From Methylotenera_A sp031399315 (GTDB taxonomy: Bacteria; Pseudomonadota; Gammaproteobacteria; Burkholderiales; Methylophilaceae): DNA of 15,337 bases. The first letter of the stretch is position 1. Every line of letters begins with the position of its first letter. The stretch lies in the NCBI GenBank assembly GCA_031399315.1, contig JANNOS010000130.1, positions 1 to 15,337 on the forward strand, in the 5' to 3' direction. Positions 6,515 through 14,187 of this stretch are shown here, piece by piece. Below the pieces are notes generated by a model that saw nothing but the letters and a program-made list of their open reading frames with translations, was not told the origin of the DNA and did not search any database. The position numbers were made by a program, and so were the translations under genes.

Positions 6515-8362
6515 ATGAACCGCTACCCTACCTGGAAATATATTCTTGTTGCCGTTGTTGTTTTAATTGGTCTGCTTTACACCATCCCCAATTTTTACGG
6601 TGAATCACCTGCGGTACAAGTAAGCCCAGCGAAGTCTTCGTTGAAATCTAATCCAGAGTTGCTTAAAAAAGTAGAGGCGACACTAACGCTAGCCAACATT
6701 AAATTTAACGGGATTTATTTAGATGCCGCTGGTGTAAAAGTGCGTTTTGATAGCCCAGATGAGCAACTTAAAGCCAAAGATAAGTTAGCGGCTAATTTAG
6801 GTAAAGACTACACCGTTGCATTAAATTTACTTTCACAAACACCTAACTGGTTGCTAGCAATTGGCGCCAAACCCATGTATTTAGGCTTAGATTTACGTGG
6901 TGGCGTGCACTTTTTACTGCAAGTTGACATGAAAGCCGCGCTTGATAAAGCCGCTGAAAGTAGCGTTGGCGATTTCCGCACCACATTGCGCCGCGAAAAA
7001 ATTAATTACTTTGGCATTAACCGTGATGGTCAAAAAGTAGAAGTGAAATTTGAAACCGCGGATGAACTTGAAAAGGCGCGCAAAGTATTAAGTAAAGATT
7101 ATCCAGATTTAACTTACAACAATAGTACAAACGGTAAAGAACACCTACTTACCGCAAGCATAGGCGAAGTGAATAAAAAGAAAATTCAGGAATTTGCGCT
7201 TAAACAAAACCTGCAAACCCTGCATAACCGTATTAATGAGCTTGGTGTAGCTGAGCCAATTGTGCAACAGCAAGGCCTTGACCGCATTGTGGTGCAATTA
7301 CCTGGCGTGCAAGATACTGCAAAAGCCAAAGAAATTTTAGGCCGCACTGCTACTTTAGAAATCCGCATGGTAGATGAAGATAAGTCTGACATGGCCACCA
7401 TGGAAAAAGCCGCCAAAGGTCAAGTGCCGTTTGGTGATGAGCTTTATAGCGACCGCGAAGGCCGCCCAATATTAGTGAAGAAAAACGTGGTGCTCACTGG
7501 CGACCGCATCACCGACGCAGGACCTGGGGTAAACCAACAAAATGGCGGCTCTGTGGTCAACGTGACGCTTGATGGCCGTGGCGCAGGTATCTTTAGAAAC
7601 GTAACGCGCGATAACGTCGGCAAGCGCATGGCGATTTTACTCATTGAAAAAGGTAGTACAGAAGTCATCACCGCGCCTGTGATTAATGAAGAAATTGGCG
7701 GCGGTCGTGTGCAAATCTCTGGCATGGCGAATACGCAAGAAGCCACTGATATATCTCTGTTATTACGTGCTGGTGCACTTGCCGCGCCGATGGAAATTAT
7801 TGAAGAGCGCACCGTTGGCCCTAGCATGGGGGTAGAAAATATCAAACGTGGTGTGCACTCAACTTTGTGGGGTTTTGCGGCGATTGCTGTGATGATGTTA
7901 TTTTATTACATGTTATTTGGTGGCGTCTCCGTGCTGGCACTTGGCGTTAACTTACTATTACTGGTTGCCTTATTATCTATGTTACAAGCCACACTCACAT
8001 TGCCAGGCCTAGCGGCGATTGCCTTGGCACTTGGTATGGCGATTGATGCTAACGTGCTGATTAATGAGCGTATTCGCGAAGAGTTGCGCAATGGCAACTC
8101 TCCACAAGCAAGTATTAACGAAGGTTACAAAAACGCTTGGCACACCATTGTTGACTCTAACGTCACCACACTGATTGCAGGTTTAGCGTTATTTATGTTC
8201 GGCACTGGCCCAATTAAAGGTTTTGCTGTGGTACACGTACTGGGCATTTTAACGTCGATGTTCAGCGCTGTTTTAGTATCGCGCGCCATTGTGAACATTA
8301 TTTATGGCTACCGCCGTAAAATCACCAAACTCTCTATCGGCCAGATTTACAAAGCTGATTAA
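6515..8362 (+). CDS. secD: protein translocase subunit SecD
   Basis: Inner-membrane subunit that, with SecF, uses the proton gradient to help pull or release secreted proteins on the periplasmic side. The 615-residue length equals that of E. coli SecD. One membrane helix (about 9-26) is followed by a large periplasmic region starting with the conserved GLDLRGG (124-130) and including the second half of the P1 domain, then five C-terminal helices. The membrane-embedded motif GMAIDANVLINERIREE near residue 507-523 contains the proton-pathway Asp (about 511, the counterpart of E. coli Asp519). It lies 29 bases after yajC and 34 bases before secF, so the three are probably co-transcribed. Nothing is missing or broken. 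Confidence 0.98.
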   Translation: MNRYPTWKYILVAVVVLIGLLYTIPNFYGESPAVQVSPAKSSLKSNPELLKKVEATLTLANIKFNGIYLDAAGVKVRFDSPDEQLKAKDKLAANLGKDYTVALNLLSQTPNWLLAIGAKPMYLGLDLRGGVHFLLQVDMKAALDKAAESSVGDFRTTLRREKINYFGINRDGQKVEVKFETADELEKARKVLSKDYPDLTYNNSTNGKEHLLTASIGEVNKKKIQEFALKQNLQTLHNRINELGVAEPIVQQQGLDRIVVQLPGVQDTAKAKEILGRTATLEIRMVDEDKSDMATMEKAAKGQVPFGDELYSDREGRPILVKKNVVLTGDRITDAGPGVNQQNGGSVVNVTLDGRGAGIFRNVTRDNVGKRMAILLIEKGSTEVITAPVINEEIGGGRVQISGMANTQEATDISLLLRAGALAAPMEIIEERTVGPSMGVENIKRGVHSTLWGFAAIAVMMLFYYMLFGGVSVLALGVNLLLLVALLSMLQATLTLPGLAAIALALGMAIDANVLINERIREELRNGNSPQASINEGYKNAWHTIVDSNVTTLIAGLALFMFGTGPIKGFAVVHVLGILTSMFSAVLVSRAIVNIIYGYRRKITKLSIGQIYKAD

Positions 8363-8396
8363 TTTAAAGTAAAAAGATGAGAACTGAGTAAAGATT

Positions 8397-9344
8397 ATGG
8401 AATTATTTAGAATTAAAAAAGACATCCCGTTTATGAGTTATAGCCGTTTAACCACGGCAATCTCTCTTATTACGTTTATTTTGGCTGTGTTTTTCTTAGC
8501 CACAAAAGGCCTACATTACGGCGTAGATTTTACGGGTGGTACGGCGATGGAAGTCAATTACCCGCATCCAGCCAATATTGATGCGATTCGTAAAGCGGTT
8601 GCTAGCACTGGCCTAAAAGACGTGACTGTGCAAAACTTTGGTACGAGTCATGATGTACTGATACGCCTGCCGCTAAAAAAGGAAATGTCTATTGCCGCGC
8701 TTTCAGAAGCAGTGACAAAAGCATTAAAAAATGACGATGCTAGCGTTGAAGTGCGTCGCGTAGAATCTGTAGGCTCACAAGTGGGTGAAGAACTCTATTC
8801 TAATGGCGCATTAGCTTTATTATTAGTATGTGCTGGCATTATGGCTTATTTGGCGATACGTTTTGAGTGGCGTTTTGCGGTCGCTGCTATTATCGCCAAC
8901 ATGCATGACGTGGTGATTATTTTAGGCTTCTTTGCTTTCTTTCAATGGGAATTTAACCTCACCGTGCTGGCCGCGATTTTGGCTGTTTTAGGTTACTCAG
9001 TGAATGAATCTGTGGTGGTGTTTGACCGAGTGCGCGAAAACTTTAGAAAAATGCGTAAAGCATCTGTGGTACACGTGATTGATAACGCCATTACTCGCAC
9101 CATGTCGCGCACGGTAATTACCCATTTAATGACACAAACCATGGTAGGCTCTATGTTGTTATTTGGTGGTGAAGTACTACATAACTTTGCCTTAGCGCTA
9201 ACGATTGGCATTTTGTTTGGTATCTATTCTTCTGTGCTTGTTGCTTGTCCAATCGCCATGTGGCTTGGCGTAAGTCGTGCTAATTTAATTGGCGATGTAG
9301 AGAAAAAAGAAGGCGATAAAAATACAGAAGCGCTTGTGCCTTGA
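8397..9344 (+). CDS. secF: protein translocase subunit SecF
   Basis: Partner of SecD in proton-driven protein export at the inner membrane. The 315-residue protein has one N-terminal helix (about 16-36), the periplasmic motif YGVDFTGGTAMEV (41-53), and a five-helix membrane domain with IIANMHDVVI and GYSVNESVVVFDRVRE, the SecF counterparts of the proton-path segment. The following stretch with THLMTQTMVGSMLLFGGE is of the kind I associate with betaproteobacterial SecF. The C-terminus ends in a short charged tail. Coupling to secD is by proximity (34 bases) and no terminator is visible between them. A 10-base direct repeat, CTTGTGCCTT, spans the stop-codon region (9333-9342 and 9349-9358). Confidence 0.98.
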   Translation: MELFRIKKDIPFMSYSRLTTAISLITFILAVFFLATKGLHYGVDFTGGTAMEVNYPHPANIDAIRKAVASTGLKDVTVQNFGTSHDVLIRLPLKKEMSIAALSEAVTKALKNDDASVEVRRVESVGSQVGEELYSNGALALLLVCAGIMAYLAIRFEWRFAVAAIIANMHDVVIILGFFAFFQWEFNLTVLAAILAVLGYSVNESVVVFDRVRENFRKMRKASVVHVIDNAITRTMSRTVITHLMTQTMVGSMLLFGGEVLHNFALALTIGILFGIYSSVLVACPIAMWLGVSRANLIGDVEKKEGDKNTEALVP

Positions 9345-9356
9345 ACTACTTGTGCC

Positions 9357-9380
9357 TTAAGCGCACTATTTGCCGCTTAA
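9357..9380 (+). other. small hairpin after secF
   Basis: TTAAGCG (9357-9363) and CGCTTAA (9374-9380) form a perfect seven-base stem with a ten-base loop, starting 13 bases after the secF stop. No T-run follows, so it is not a convincing intrinsic terminator; it may only stabilise the 3' end of the sec transcript. Confidence 0.3.
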
Positions 9381-9453
9381 CAGCAGTATGCGCTTGATTG
9401 TTGAAACGATTAGCAGGTAAACTTGCCATATCATAACAACGACTTAACGCTCA

Positions 9454-10725
9454 TTGGATAACATTCCCATAGCCTGGCAACTGGCTATTCTAGCCATACT
9501 GCTACTGATATCAGGTTTTTTTTCGGTCGCAGAAACCAGCTTGATGTCGCTCAACCGCTATCGGTTGCGTCATTTAGTAAAAGAAGGGAATCGTGGCGCG
9601 CGCTTAGCCAGCGCACTGCTAGCCCAAACAGACAAACTCCTTGGTGTCATTTTACTTTGCAATAATTTTGCCAATGCCGCATCTGCTACCCTCGTCACCC
9701 TGATTACTGTTGAGTTGTTTGGCGAAGGCGAATGGGTGCTCATGATCGGCACCTTGGCTGTCACTTTTGCAATTTTAGTATTTAGTGAAATTACGCCTAA
9801 GGTCATCGCTGCTGCATACCCTGAAAAACTTGGGGTTTTCTGTAGCTATATTCTCTACCCGCTACTAAAAGTGTTATATCCCGTCGTATGGTTTATCAAC
9901 TTATTTGTAGAAGCATTGCTAAAACTGCTCAGAGTAAATGTTAACTTCAGTGAAGGTGCACAATCACTTACGATGGATGAACTGCGTAGCATTGTGACTG
10001 ATGCTGGGCATTTTCTACCAAAAAAACACCGTACTATTTTACTTAACTTGTTTGAGCTTGAAAAAATCACCGTCGATGACGTAATGACTGCGCATACCCT
10101 AGCTGAGGTGATTGATTTTGACGCGCCGATTGAAGATATTCTGCAGCGTATCTCCAATAGCCACCACACGCGCCTGCCAGTGCGCGAGGGCGATAATGAA
10201 GAAATGATCGGCATTATCCATATCCGCAAAATTATTAACCAAATTCGGTTGCATGAACAAGATGATGATTTAACGAAAGAGGCCTTGCGTGACATTATTG
10301 AAGCGCCTTACTTTGTGCCTTCTGGCACACCACTTTACACCCAGATTCAGCAGTTTCAGGAGAACCAAGAGCGCATCGCATTGGTCGTAGATGAATATGG
10401 CGAATTTAAAGGCTTGGTGACATTGGAAGACATTTTAGAAGAAGTGATAGGTGACTTTACCACGCAATCGCCAAGCCGCATCGGCAGTTACCGCCAAGAG
10501 CCAGATGGTAGCTGGCTGGTTGATGGTAGCAGCACACTTCGTGACTTAAATAAAAAACTCAATCTTTCGTTGCCGTTAAACGGTCCAATCACCTTAAACG
10601 GTTTAGTCATCGAACATTTTGAAGATATTCCAGAGCCAGGTACCAGCTTTAAAATTGGTGAACATCACCTTGAAATCATCCAAACACAAGACAGAATTGT
10701 TAAAAGCGTCAAAATTTTCCCTTAA
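9454..10725 (+). CDS. CNNM/CorC (HlyC) family transporter with CBS domains
   Basis: A 423-residue member of the DUF21-CBS-CorC_HlyC family (E. coli YfjD/CorB-like), linked in characterised relatives to magnesium or other divalent-cation efflux at the inner membrane; the older haemolysin label is historical. The layout is a DUF21 membrane domain (about 5-160, including SGFFSVAETSLMSLNRYRL and FSEITPKVIAAAYPE), a CBS pair (about 205-335, with the hallmark VVDEYGEFKGLVTLEDILEE at 311-330) and a C-terminal CorC_HlyC domain (about 340-420). Translation begins at TTG 9454: an in-frame TAA lies at 9445-9447 and the next ATG is inside the first membrane helix region, so TTG is the only start giving the family's full N-terminus. 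No strong Shine-Dalgarno is seen. It stands 109 bases after secF and its ion specificity is not determined here. Confidence 0.93.
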   Translation: MDNIPIAWQLAILAILLLISGFFSVAETSLMSLNRYRLRHLVKEGNRGARLASALLAQTDKLLGVILLCNNFANAASATLVTLITVELFGEGEWVLMIGTLAVTFAILVFSEITPKVIAAAYPEKLGVFCSYILYPLLKVLYPVVWFINLFVEALLKLLRVNVNFSEGAQSLTMDELRSIVTDAGHFLPKKHRTILLNLFELEKITVDDVMTAHTLAEVIDFDAPIEDILQRISNSHHTRLPVREGDNEEMIGIIHIRKIINQIRLHEQDDDLTKEALRDIIEAPYFVPSGTPLYTQIQQFQENQERIALVVDEYGEFKGLVTLEDILEEVIGDFTTQSPSRIGSYRQEPDGSWLVDGSSTLRDLNKKLNLSLPLNGPITLNGLVIEHFEDIPEPGTSFKIGEHHLEIIQTQDRIVKSVKIFP

Positions 10726-10743
10726 TTTCATAAATCTTTACCA

Positions 10744-10775
10744 GTAACCCATGTGGGTACTTGAATTTTTTGCTA
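10744..10775 (+). terminator. weak candidate terminator after the CNNM/CorC gene
   Basis: ACCCATGTGGGT (inside GTAACCCATGTGGGTAC) can form a short hairpin 18 bases after the stop codon and is followed by a T-rich stretch, TTGAATTTTTT. The stem is short and the loop tight, and the T-run starts a few bases late, so termination would be inefficient. The same T-rich stretch may contain the clpS -35 box. Confidence 0.3.
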
Positions 10776-10788
10776 TTCGGCTCAAAAT
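10761..10788 (+). promoter_or_regulatory. putative clpS-clpA promoter
   Basis: TTGAAT (10761-10766, four of six -35 matches) and CAAAAT (10783-10788, four of six -10 matches) are separated by 16 bases, giving a start near 10795 and a short leader. No heat-shock sigma-32 consensus was recognised here. Confidence 0.3.
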
Positions 10789-10809
10789 ACATACAGCACG
10801 GAACAACAG

Positions 10810-11121
10810 ATGGCAAATACGAATCCAATTGGCGATGTAGCAATTAAACCTAGCGCAGTTAAAACAAAACTGCCAGAAATGTTTAAAGTATTGCTAATAA
10901 ATGACGATTACACTCCTATGGAGTTTGTTGTTGAAACAATACAGCGTTTTTTTAATAAAACGCGTGAACAATCAACGCAAATTATGCTCAAAGTACATAC
11001 AGAAGGTGCAGGCGTATGTGGGGTTTATCCGCAAGACATCGCGGAAACAAAAATGAATCAAGTAATCATCCATGCAAAGGAAGCGCAACATCCATTGCAG
11101 TGTGTAATAGAGCCAGTCTAA
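10810..11121 (+). CDS. clpS: ATP-dependent Clp protease adaptor protein ClpS
   Basis: Adaptor that binds the N-domain of ClpA and delivers N-degron substrates (destabilising N-terminal residues) to ClpAP. The 103-residue length is normal. The N-degron pocket is intact: NDDYTPMEFV (31-40, with Asn31, Asp32 and Met37) and His63 in KVHTEG match the E. coli pocket residues with an offset of three. GVCGVYPQDIAETK (68-81) is the conserved segment that contacts ClpA and supports the pocket. A GGAA Shine-Dalgarno at 10800-10803 supports the ATG at 10810. clpA follows 119 bases downstream. The sequence after the TAA stop stays open in the same frame for 29 codons and is internally repeated (see the repeat entry). 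Confidence 0.97.
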   Translation: MANTNPIGDVAIKPSAVKTKLPEMFKVLLINDDYTPMEFVVETIQRFFNKTREQSTQIMLKVHTEGAGVCGVYPQDIAETKMNQVIIHAKEAQHPLQCVIEPV

Positions 11122-11211
11122 GCTGACAGAGAAAGTAAGTACCAGCCTGAGGCTGGCGATAGAAATAAGTACCAACTTAATGCTGGTGACAGGTGTAGAA
11201 AACCAGCGTAG
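11122..11211 (+). repeat. three 30-bp tandem repeat units between clpS and clpA
   Basis: Immediately after the clpS stop lie three imperfect units of exactly 30 bases (11122-11151, 11152-11181, 11182-11211), each beginning GCTG. By hand count units 1 and 2 agree at 19 of 30 positions, including a nine-base block TAAGTACCA (11136-11144 and 11166-11174); units 2 and 3 agree at about 15. CCAGCC-TGA-GGCTGG (11142-11156) is a perfect six-base-pair hairpin. Because 30 is divisible by three and the units start in the clpS frame, they also read as a decapeptide repeat (ADRESKYQPE, then AGDRNKYQLN, then AGDRCRKPA and TAG). The array may shape the clpS-clpA mRNA, or may be a decayed insertion. Confidence 0.7.
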
Positions 11212-11240
11212 AGTATGCATATGAAAGTTAAAGGTAAAAA

Positions 11241-13532
11241 ATGATAGCTCAAGAACTTGAAGTATCTCTACATATGGCGTTTATGGATGCGCGACAAAAG
11301 CGCCATGAACTGATTACGGTTGAGCATTTATTACTAGCAATGATTGATAACCCGACAGCGGCTGAAGTGCTACGCGCGTGTGGCGCAAAATTTGAAGTTT
11401 TACGCACAGAGCTCATTCACTATATTGAAGAACATACACCGATTGTAGGTGGCGAAGATGAAGTAGACACGCAGCCGACTCTTGGCTTTCAGCGTGTGAT
11501 ACAGCGCGCCATGTTGCATGTGCAATCCTCTGGCAAAAAAGAAGTGACTGGCGCGAACGTGCTTGTTGCCATTTATGGCGAAAAAGATTCGCATGCGGTA
11601 TTTTTCTTGCATCAACAAGGCATTACTAGGCTAGATGTGGTTAATTTTATCTCGCATGGCGTGGCTAAAGTGCCAGAAGGCGAAAGCAAATCAGATGGCG
11701 GCGAAACTGATGTCGAGATGGAATCTACACCCGCTGGTGCGCTTGAAAGCTTTACGTTAAATCTGAATGCGCAAGTTGCTGCTGGCAAAATAGATCCACT
11801 TATCGGCCGCGCCCCTGAACTTGAGCGCGTGATTCAAACATTGTGCCGCCGTCGCAAAAATAATCCTTTACTCGTAGGTGAAGCTGGCGTGGGCAAAACT
11901 GCTATTGCAGAAGGTTTAGCGAGCCGCATTGTCAGCAAAGAAATCCCAGAAGTATTAGCAAATGCAACGGTTTACTCGCTAGACATGGGCGCATTATTGG
12001 CCGGCACAAAATACCGCGGTGATTTTGAGCAACGCTTAAAAGCGGTGATGAAACAACTGGCCGAAAAACCAGATGCGATTTTGTTTATTGACGAAATTCA
12101 CACATTGATTGGCGCAGGCGCAGCCAGCGGCGGTACGTTGGATGCTTCTAACTTACTCAAGCCTGCGCTTTCAAATGGCACGCTTAAATGCATAGGCGCG
12201 ACCACTTACCAAGAGTATCGCGGAATTTTTGAAAAAGACCATGCTTTAAGTCGTCGTTTCCAAAAAGTTGACGTGGCAGAACCTAGCGTTGCCGAAACGA
12301 TTGAAATCTTAAAAGGCTTAAAATCTCGCTTTGAAGAACATCATAGCGTGAAATATAGCGCGAGCGCGCTTTCTACAGCGGCGGAACTTTCAGCCAAATA
12401 CATTAATGACCGCCACTTGCCAGATAAAGCCATTGACGTGATTGATGAGGCTGGTGCAGCGCAACGCATATTGCCGAAATCGAAACAGAAAAAAGTCATC
12501 GGCAACAAAGAGATCGAAGATATTATCGCCAAAATTGCGCGCATTCCGCCCAAAAATATCTCTAACGATGACCGTACTGCGCTCAAAACGCTAGAGCGTG
12601 ATTTGAAAGCGGTAGTATTTGGCCAAGACAAAGCGATTGAAGTGCTGACAACTGCCGTTAAAATGGCACGTAGCGGCTTGGGCGGCAATAATAAACCAGT
12701 TGGCAGCTTCTTATTCAGTGGCCCGACTGGTGTAGGTAAAACCGAAGTGGCCAAACAACTCGCATACATTATGGGTGTTGAGTTGATTCGCTTTGATATG
12801 AGTGAATATATGGAGCGCCATGCCGTGTCGCGTCTAATTGGCGCGCCTCCTGGCTATGTAGGTTTTGAGCAAGGCGGTTTGATGACCGAGGCGATTAGCA
12901 AACAGCCGTACTGCGTTTTGCTGTTAGACGAAATTGAAAAAGCGCACCCTGATATTTTCAATATCTTATTGCAAGTGATGGATCACGGCACGCTCACCGA
13001 TAATAACGGTCGCAAAGCAGACTTTAGAAACGTCACCATTATTATGACCACCAATGCAGGTGCTGAGAATCTTTCAAAATCCAGCATCGGCTTTACTAAT
13101 GCTAAAGATTCTAGCGATGAAGCGGCTGATATCAAACGCTTTTTCTCACCTGAGTTCCGCAACCGCTTGGATGCAACGGTGTCATTCGCATCGTTATCGC
13201 AAGAGATTATCATTCGCGTGGTGGATAAATTCTTGATGCAATTAGAAGACCAATTGCACGAGAAAAAAGTGGAAGTGACATTTAGCGATGCCTTAAAAAC
13301 TTACTTAGGCAAAAAAGGCTTCGATCCGCTCATGGGTGCGCGGCCAATGGCACGCTTGATTCAAGATACCATTCGTAAAGCATTGGCGGATGAATTGTTA
13401 TTTGGCAAGCTGGCTAATGGCGGTAGCGTGCATGTGGATATTGATGATAAAGATGAAGTAAAACTGGTGTTTGATGAGTCTCATAAATCATCAAAACCAG
13501 AAACGCCAAAACCTGAAGCCGAAACGGTTTAG
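11241..13532 (+). CDS. clpA: ATP-dependent Clp protease ATP-binding subunit ClpA
   Basis: Hexameric AAA+ unfoldase that feeds substrates, including those brought by ClpS, into the ClpP peptidase in the cytosol. The 763-residue product matches the family (E. coli about 758). Domains in order: ClpA N-domain with two Clp repeats (about 1-140), an acidic linker (about 145-168), AAA module D1 with Walker A GEAGVGKT (213-220) and Walker B ILFIDE (280-285), and module D2 with Walker A GPTGVGKT (494-501) and Walker B VLLLDE (559-564). The D2 loop that docks on ClpP contains I-G-F (616-618), and the tail is rich in Lys, Pro and Glu. The short middle region lacks the long coiled coil of ClpB. An AAGG Shine-Dalgarno (11231-11234) supports the start. 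clpP is not in the window. Confidence 0.98.
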   Translation: MIAQELEVSLHMAFMDARQKRHELITVEHLLLAMIDNPTAAEVLRACGAKFEVLRTELIHYIEEHTPIVGGEDEVDTQPTLGFQRVIQRAMLHVQSSGKKEVTGANVLVAIYGEKDSHAVFFLHQQGITRLDVVNFISHGVAKVPEGESKSDGGETDVEMESTPAGALESFTLNLNAQVAAGKIDPLIGRAPELERVIQTLCRRRKNNPLLVGEAGVGKTAIAEGLASRIVSKEIPEVLANATVYSLDMGALLAGTKYRGDFEQRLKAVMKQLAEKPDAILFIDEIHTLIGAGAASGGTLDASNLLKPALSNGTLKCIGATTYQEYRGIFEKDHALSRRFQKVDVAEPSVAETIEILKGLKSRFEEHHSVKYSASALSTAAELSAKYINDRHLPDKAIDVIDEAGAAQRILPKSKQKKVIGNKEIEDIIAKIARIPPKNISNDDRTALKTLERDLKAVVFGQDKAIEVLTTAVKMARSGLGGNNKPVGSFLFSGPTGVGKTEVAKQLAYIMGVELIRFDMSEYMERHAVSRLIGAPPGYVGFEQGGLMTEAISKQPYCVLLLDEIEKAHPDIFNILLQVMDHGTLTDNNGRKADFRNVTIIMTTNAGAENLSKSSIGFTNAKDSSDEAADIKRFFSPEFRNRLDATVSFASLSQEIIIRVVDKFLMQLEDQLHEKKVEVTFSDALKTYLGKKGFDPLMGARPMARLIQDTIRKALADELLFGKLANGGSVHVDIDDKDEVKLVFDESHKSSKPETPKPEAETV

Positions 13533-13548
13533 GCTTTTCAGACACAAA

Positions 13549-14175
13549 TCACCCGACGAAAGTCGGGTTCTTTATCATCACGCTGTTAAACAATTCAGAA
13601 TTTATCCATGCATTTAACCAAACGCGTAGTTTAGGATAAGCGGCTGCTTCAAACCAATTACTATCAACCGCTGCAAATTGGCGAATAAACGGAAAAATGG
13701 CAATATCTGCCATGTTAACTTCGTCACTCAGCAAATAAGCATGTTGATTAAGTAAATCTTCTAATTTCTGTAAAAATATCTCGCCATCAGCACGGTGTTG
13801 CATTTGCGTTTTATTTGGGAAGCGTTCTGGATATTTGTAAGCATCTAAAGATTGCTTAAAATTGCCATCATTCTCCGAGACTAATTTTTTAAAATCATGT
13901 GCTCTGGAAGGCGCATGGATATTGGATCCCAGAGCATGATTTTTTAATGCAAAAAGCATAATTTCTATGCTTTCTTCAATCACCTGTTTGTTATCTTGGT
14001 CATCTTGTAACACCAAGACAGGCACTGTGGCTTTGGGTGAAATTTGTAACATATGTGCAGGTTTTTCACGTAATGAGATTTCGCGAATTTCAACTTCGAT
14101 CCCTGCAAGTTTTAACGCCATTCGCGCGCGCATGGCATAAGGACAACGGCGATAACTATAAAGTATCGGAAGCAT
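13549..14175 (-). CDS. glutathione S-transferase family protein with an in-frame repeat insertion
   Basis: A 208-residue soluble protein of the GST superfamily. The N-terminal thioredoxin-like domain (about 1-77) opens MLPILYSYRRCPYAMRAR, with the C-P-Y motif (Cys11) typical of the Cys-type or glutaredoxin-2-like branch, a cis-proline site at V51-P52, and a glutathione-binding E68-S69. The helical C-domain (about 95-205) has ENDGNFKQSLDAYKYPER (101-118) and MADIAIFPFIRQF (155-167). Between them, residues about 80-93 (HALGSNIHAPSRAH) are encoded by a palindromic repeat whose other copy is at 5508-5546. Substrate is unknown. It starts 12 bases after the pyrD stop, so the two are probably co-transcribed, and it ends within the clpA terminator. 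No clear Shine-Dalgarno; translational coupling to pyrD is plausible. Confidence 0.88.
   Translation of the reverse strand: MLPILYSYRRCPYAMRARMALKLAGIEVEIREISLREKPAHMLQISPKATVPVLVLQDDQDNKQVIEESIEIMLFALKNHALGSNIHAPSRAHDFKKLVSENDGNFKQSLDAYKYPERFPNKTQMQHRADGEIFLQKLEDLLNQHAYLLSDEVNMADIAIFPFIRQFAAVDSNWFEAAAYPKLRVWLNAWINSELFNSVMIKNPTFVG
13552..13574 (+). terminator. intrinsic terminator of clpA, inside the end of the convergent GST gene
   Basis: CCCGAC (13552-13557), loop GAAA and GTCGGG (13562-13567) form a six-base-pair GC-rich hairpin with a stable tetraloop, followed by TTCTTTA. It starts 20 bases after the clpA stop. It is also coding sequence: on the minus strand it encodes the C-terminal PTFVG residues of the GST-like protein directly before its TGA. 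The minus-strand copy lacks a T-run, so termination works mainly for clpA. Confidence 0.85.
13892..13942. repeat. palindromic repeat element, copy 2 (in-frame inside the GST-like gene)
   Basis: TGCTCTGG (13900-13906 region) pairs with CCAGAGCA (13929-13936), and the flanks AAATCA (13892-13897) and TGATTT (13937-13942) extend the stem with a two-base bulge. The central CATGGATATTGG is identical to the loop region of copy 1 (5508-5546). In the gene's reading direction both copies present the same frame: N-I-H encoded by AATATCCAT is flanked by A-L upstream and R-A downstream in each. Confidence 0.78.
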
Positions 14176-14187
14176 TTGGAAGTGTCA

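Noticed and set aside
7186..7845. Long minus-strand ORFs inside secD
   Set aside because: Serine- and arginine-rich translations typical of antisense shadows; secD is intact on the plus strand.
11122..11211. CRISPR array or riboswitch in the clpS-clpA spacer
   Set aside because: The units are contiguous without spacers and only three in number, and no known riboswitch core is recognisable.
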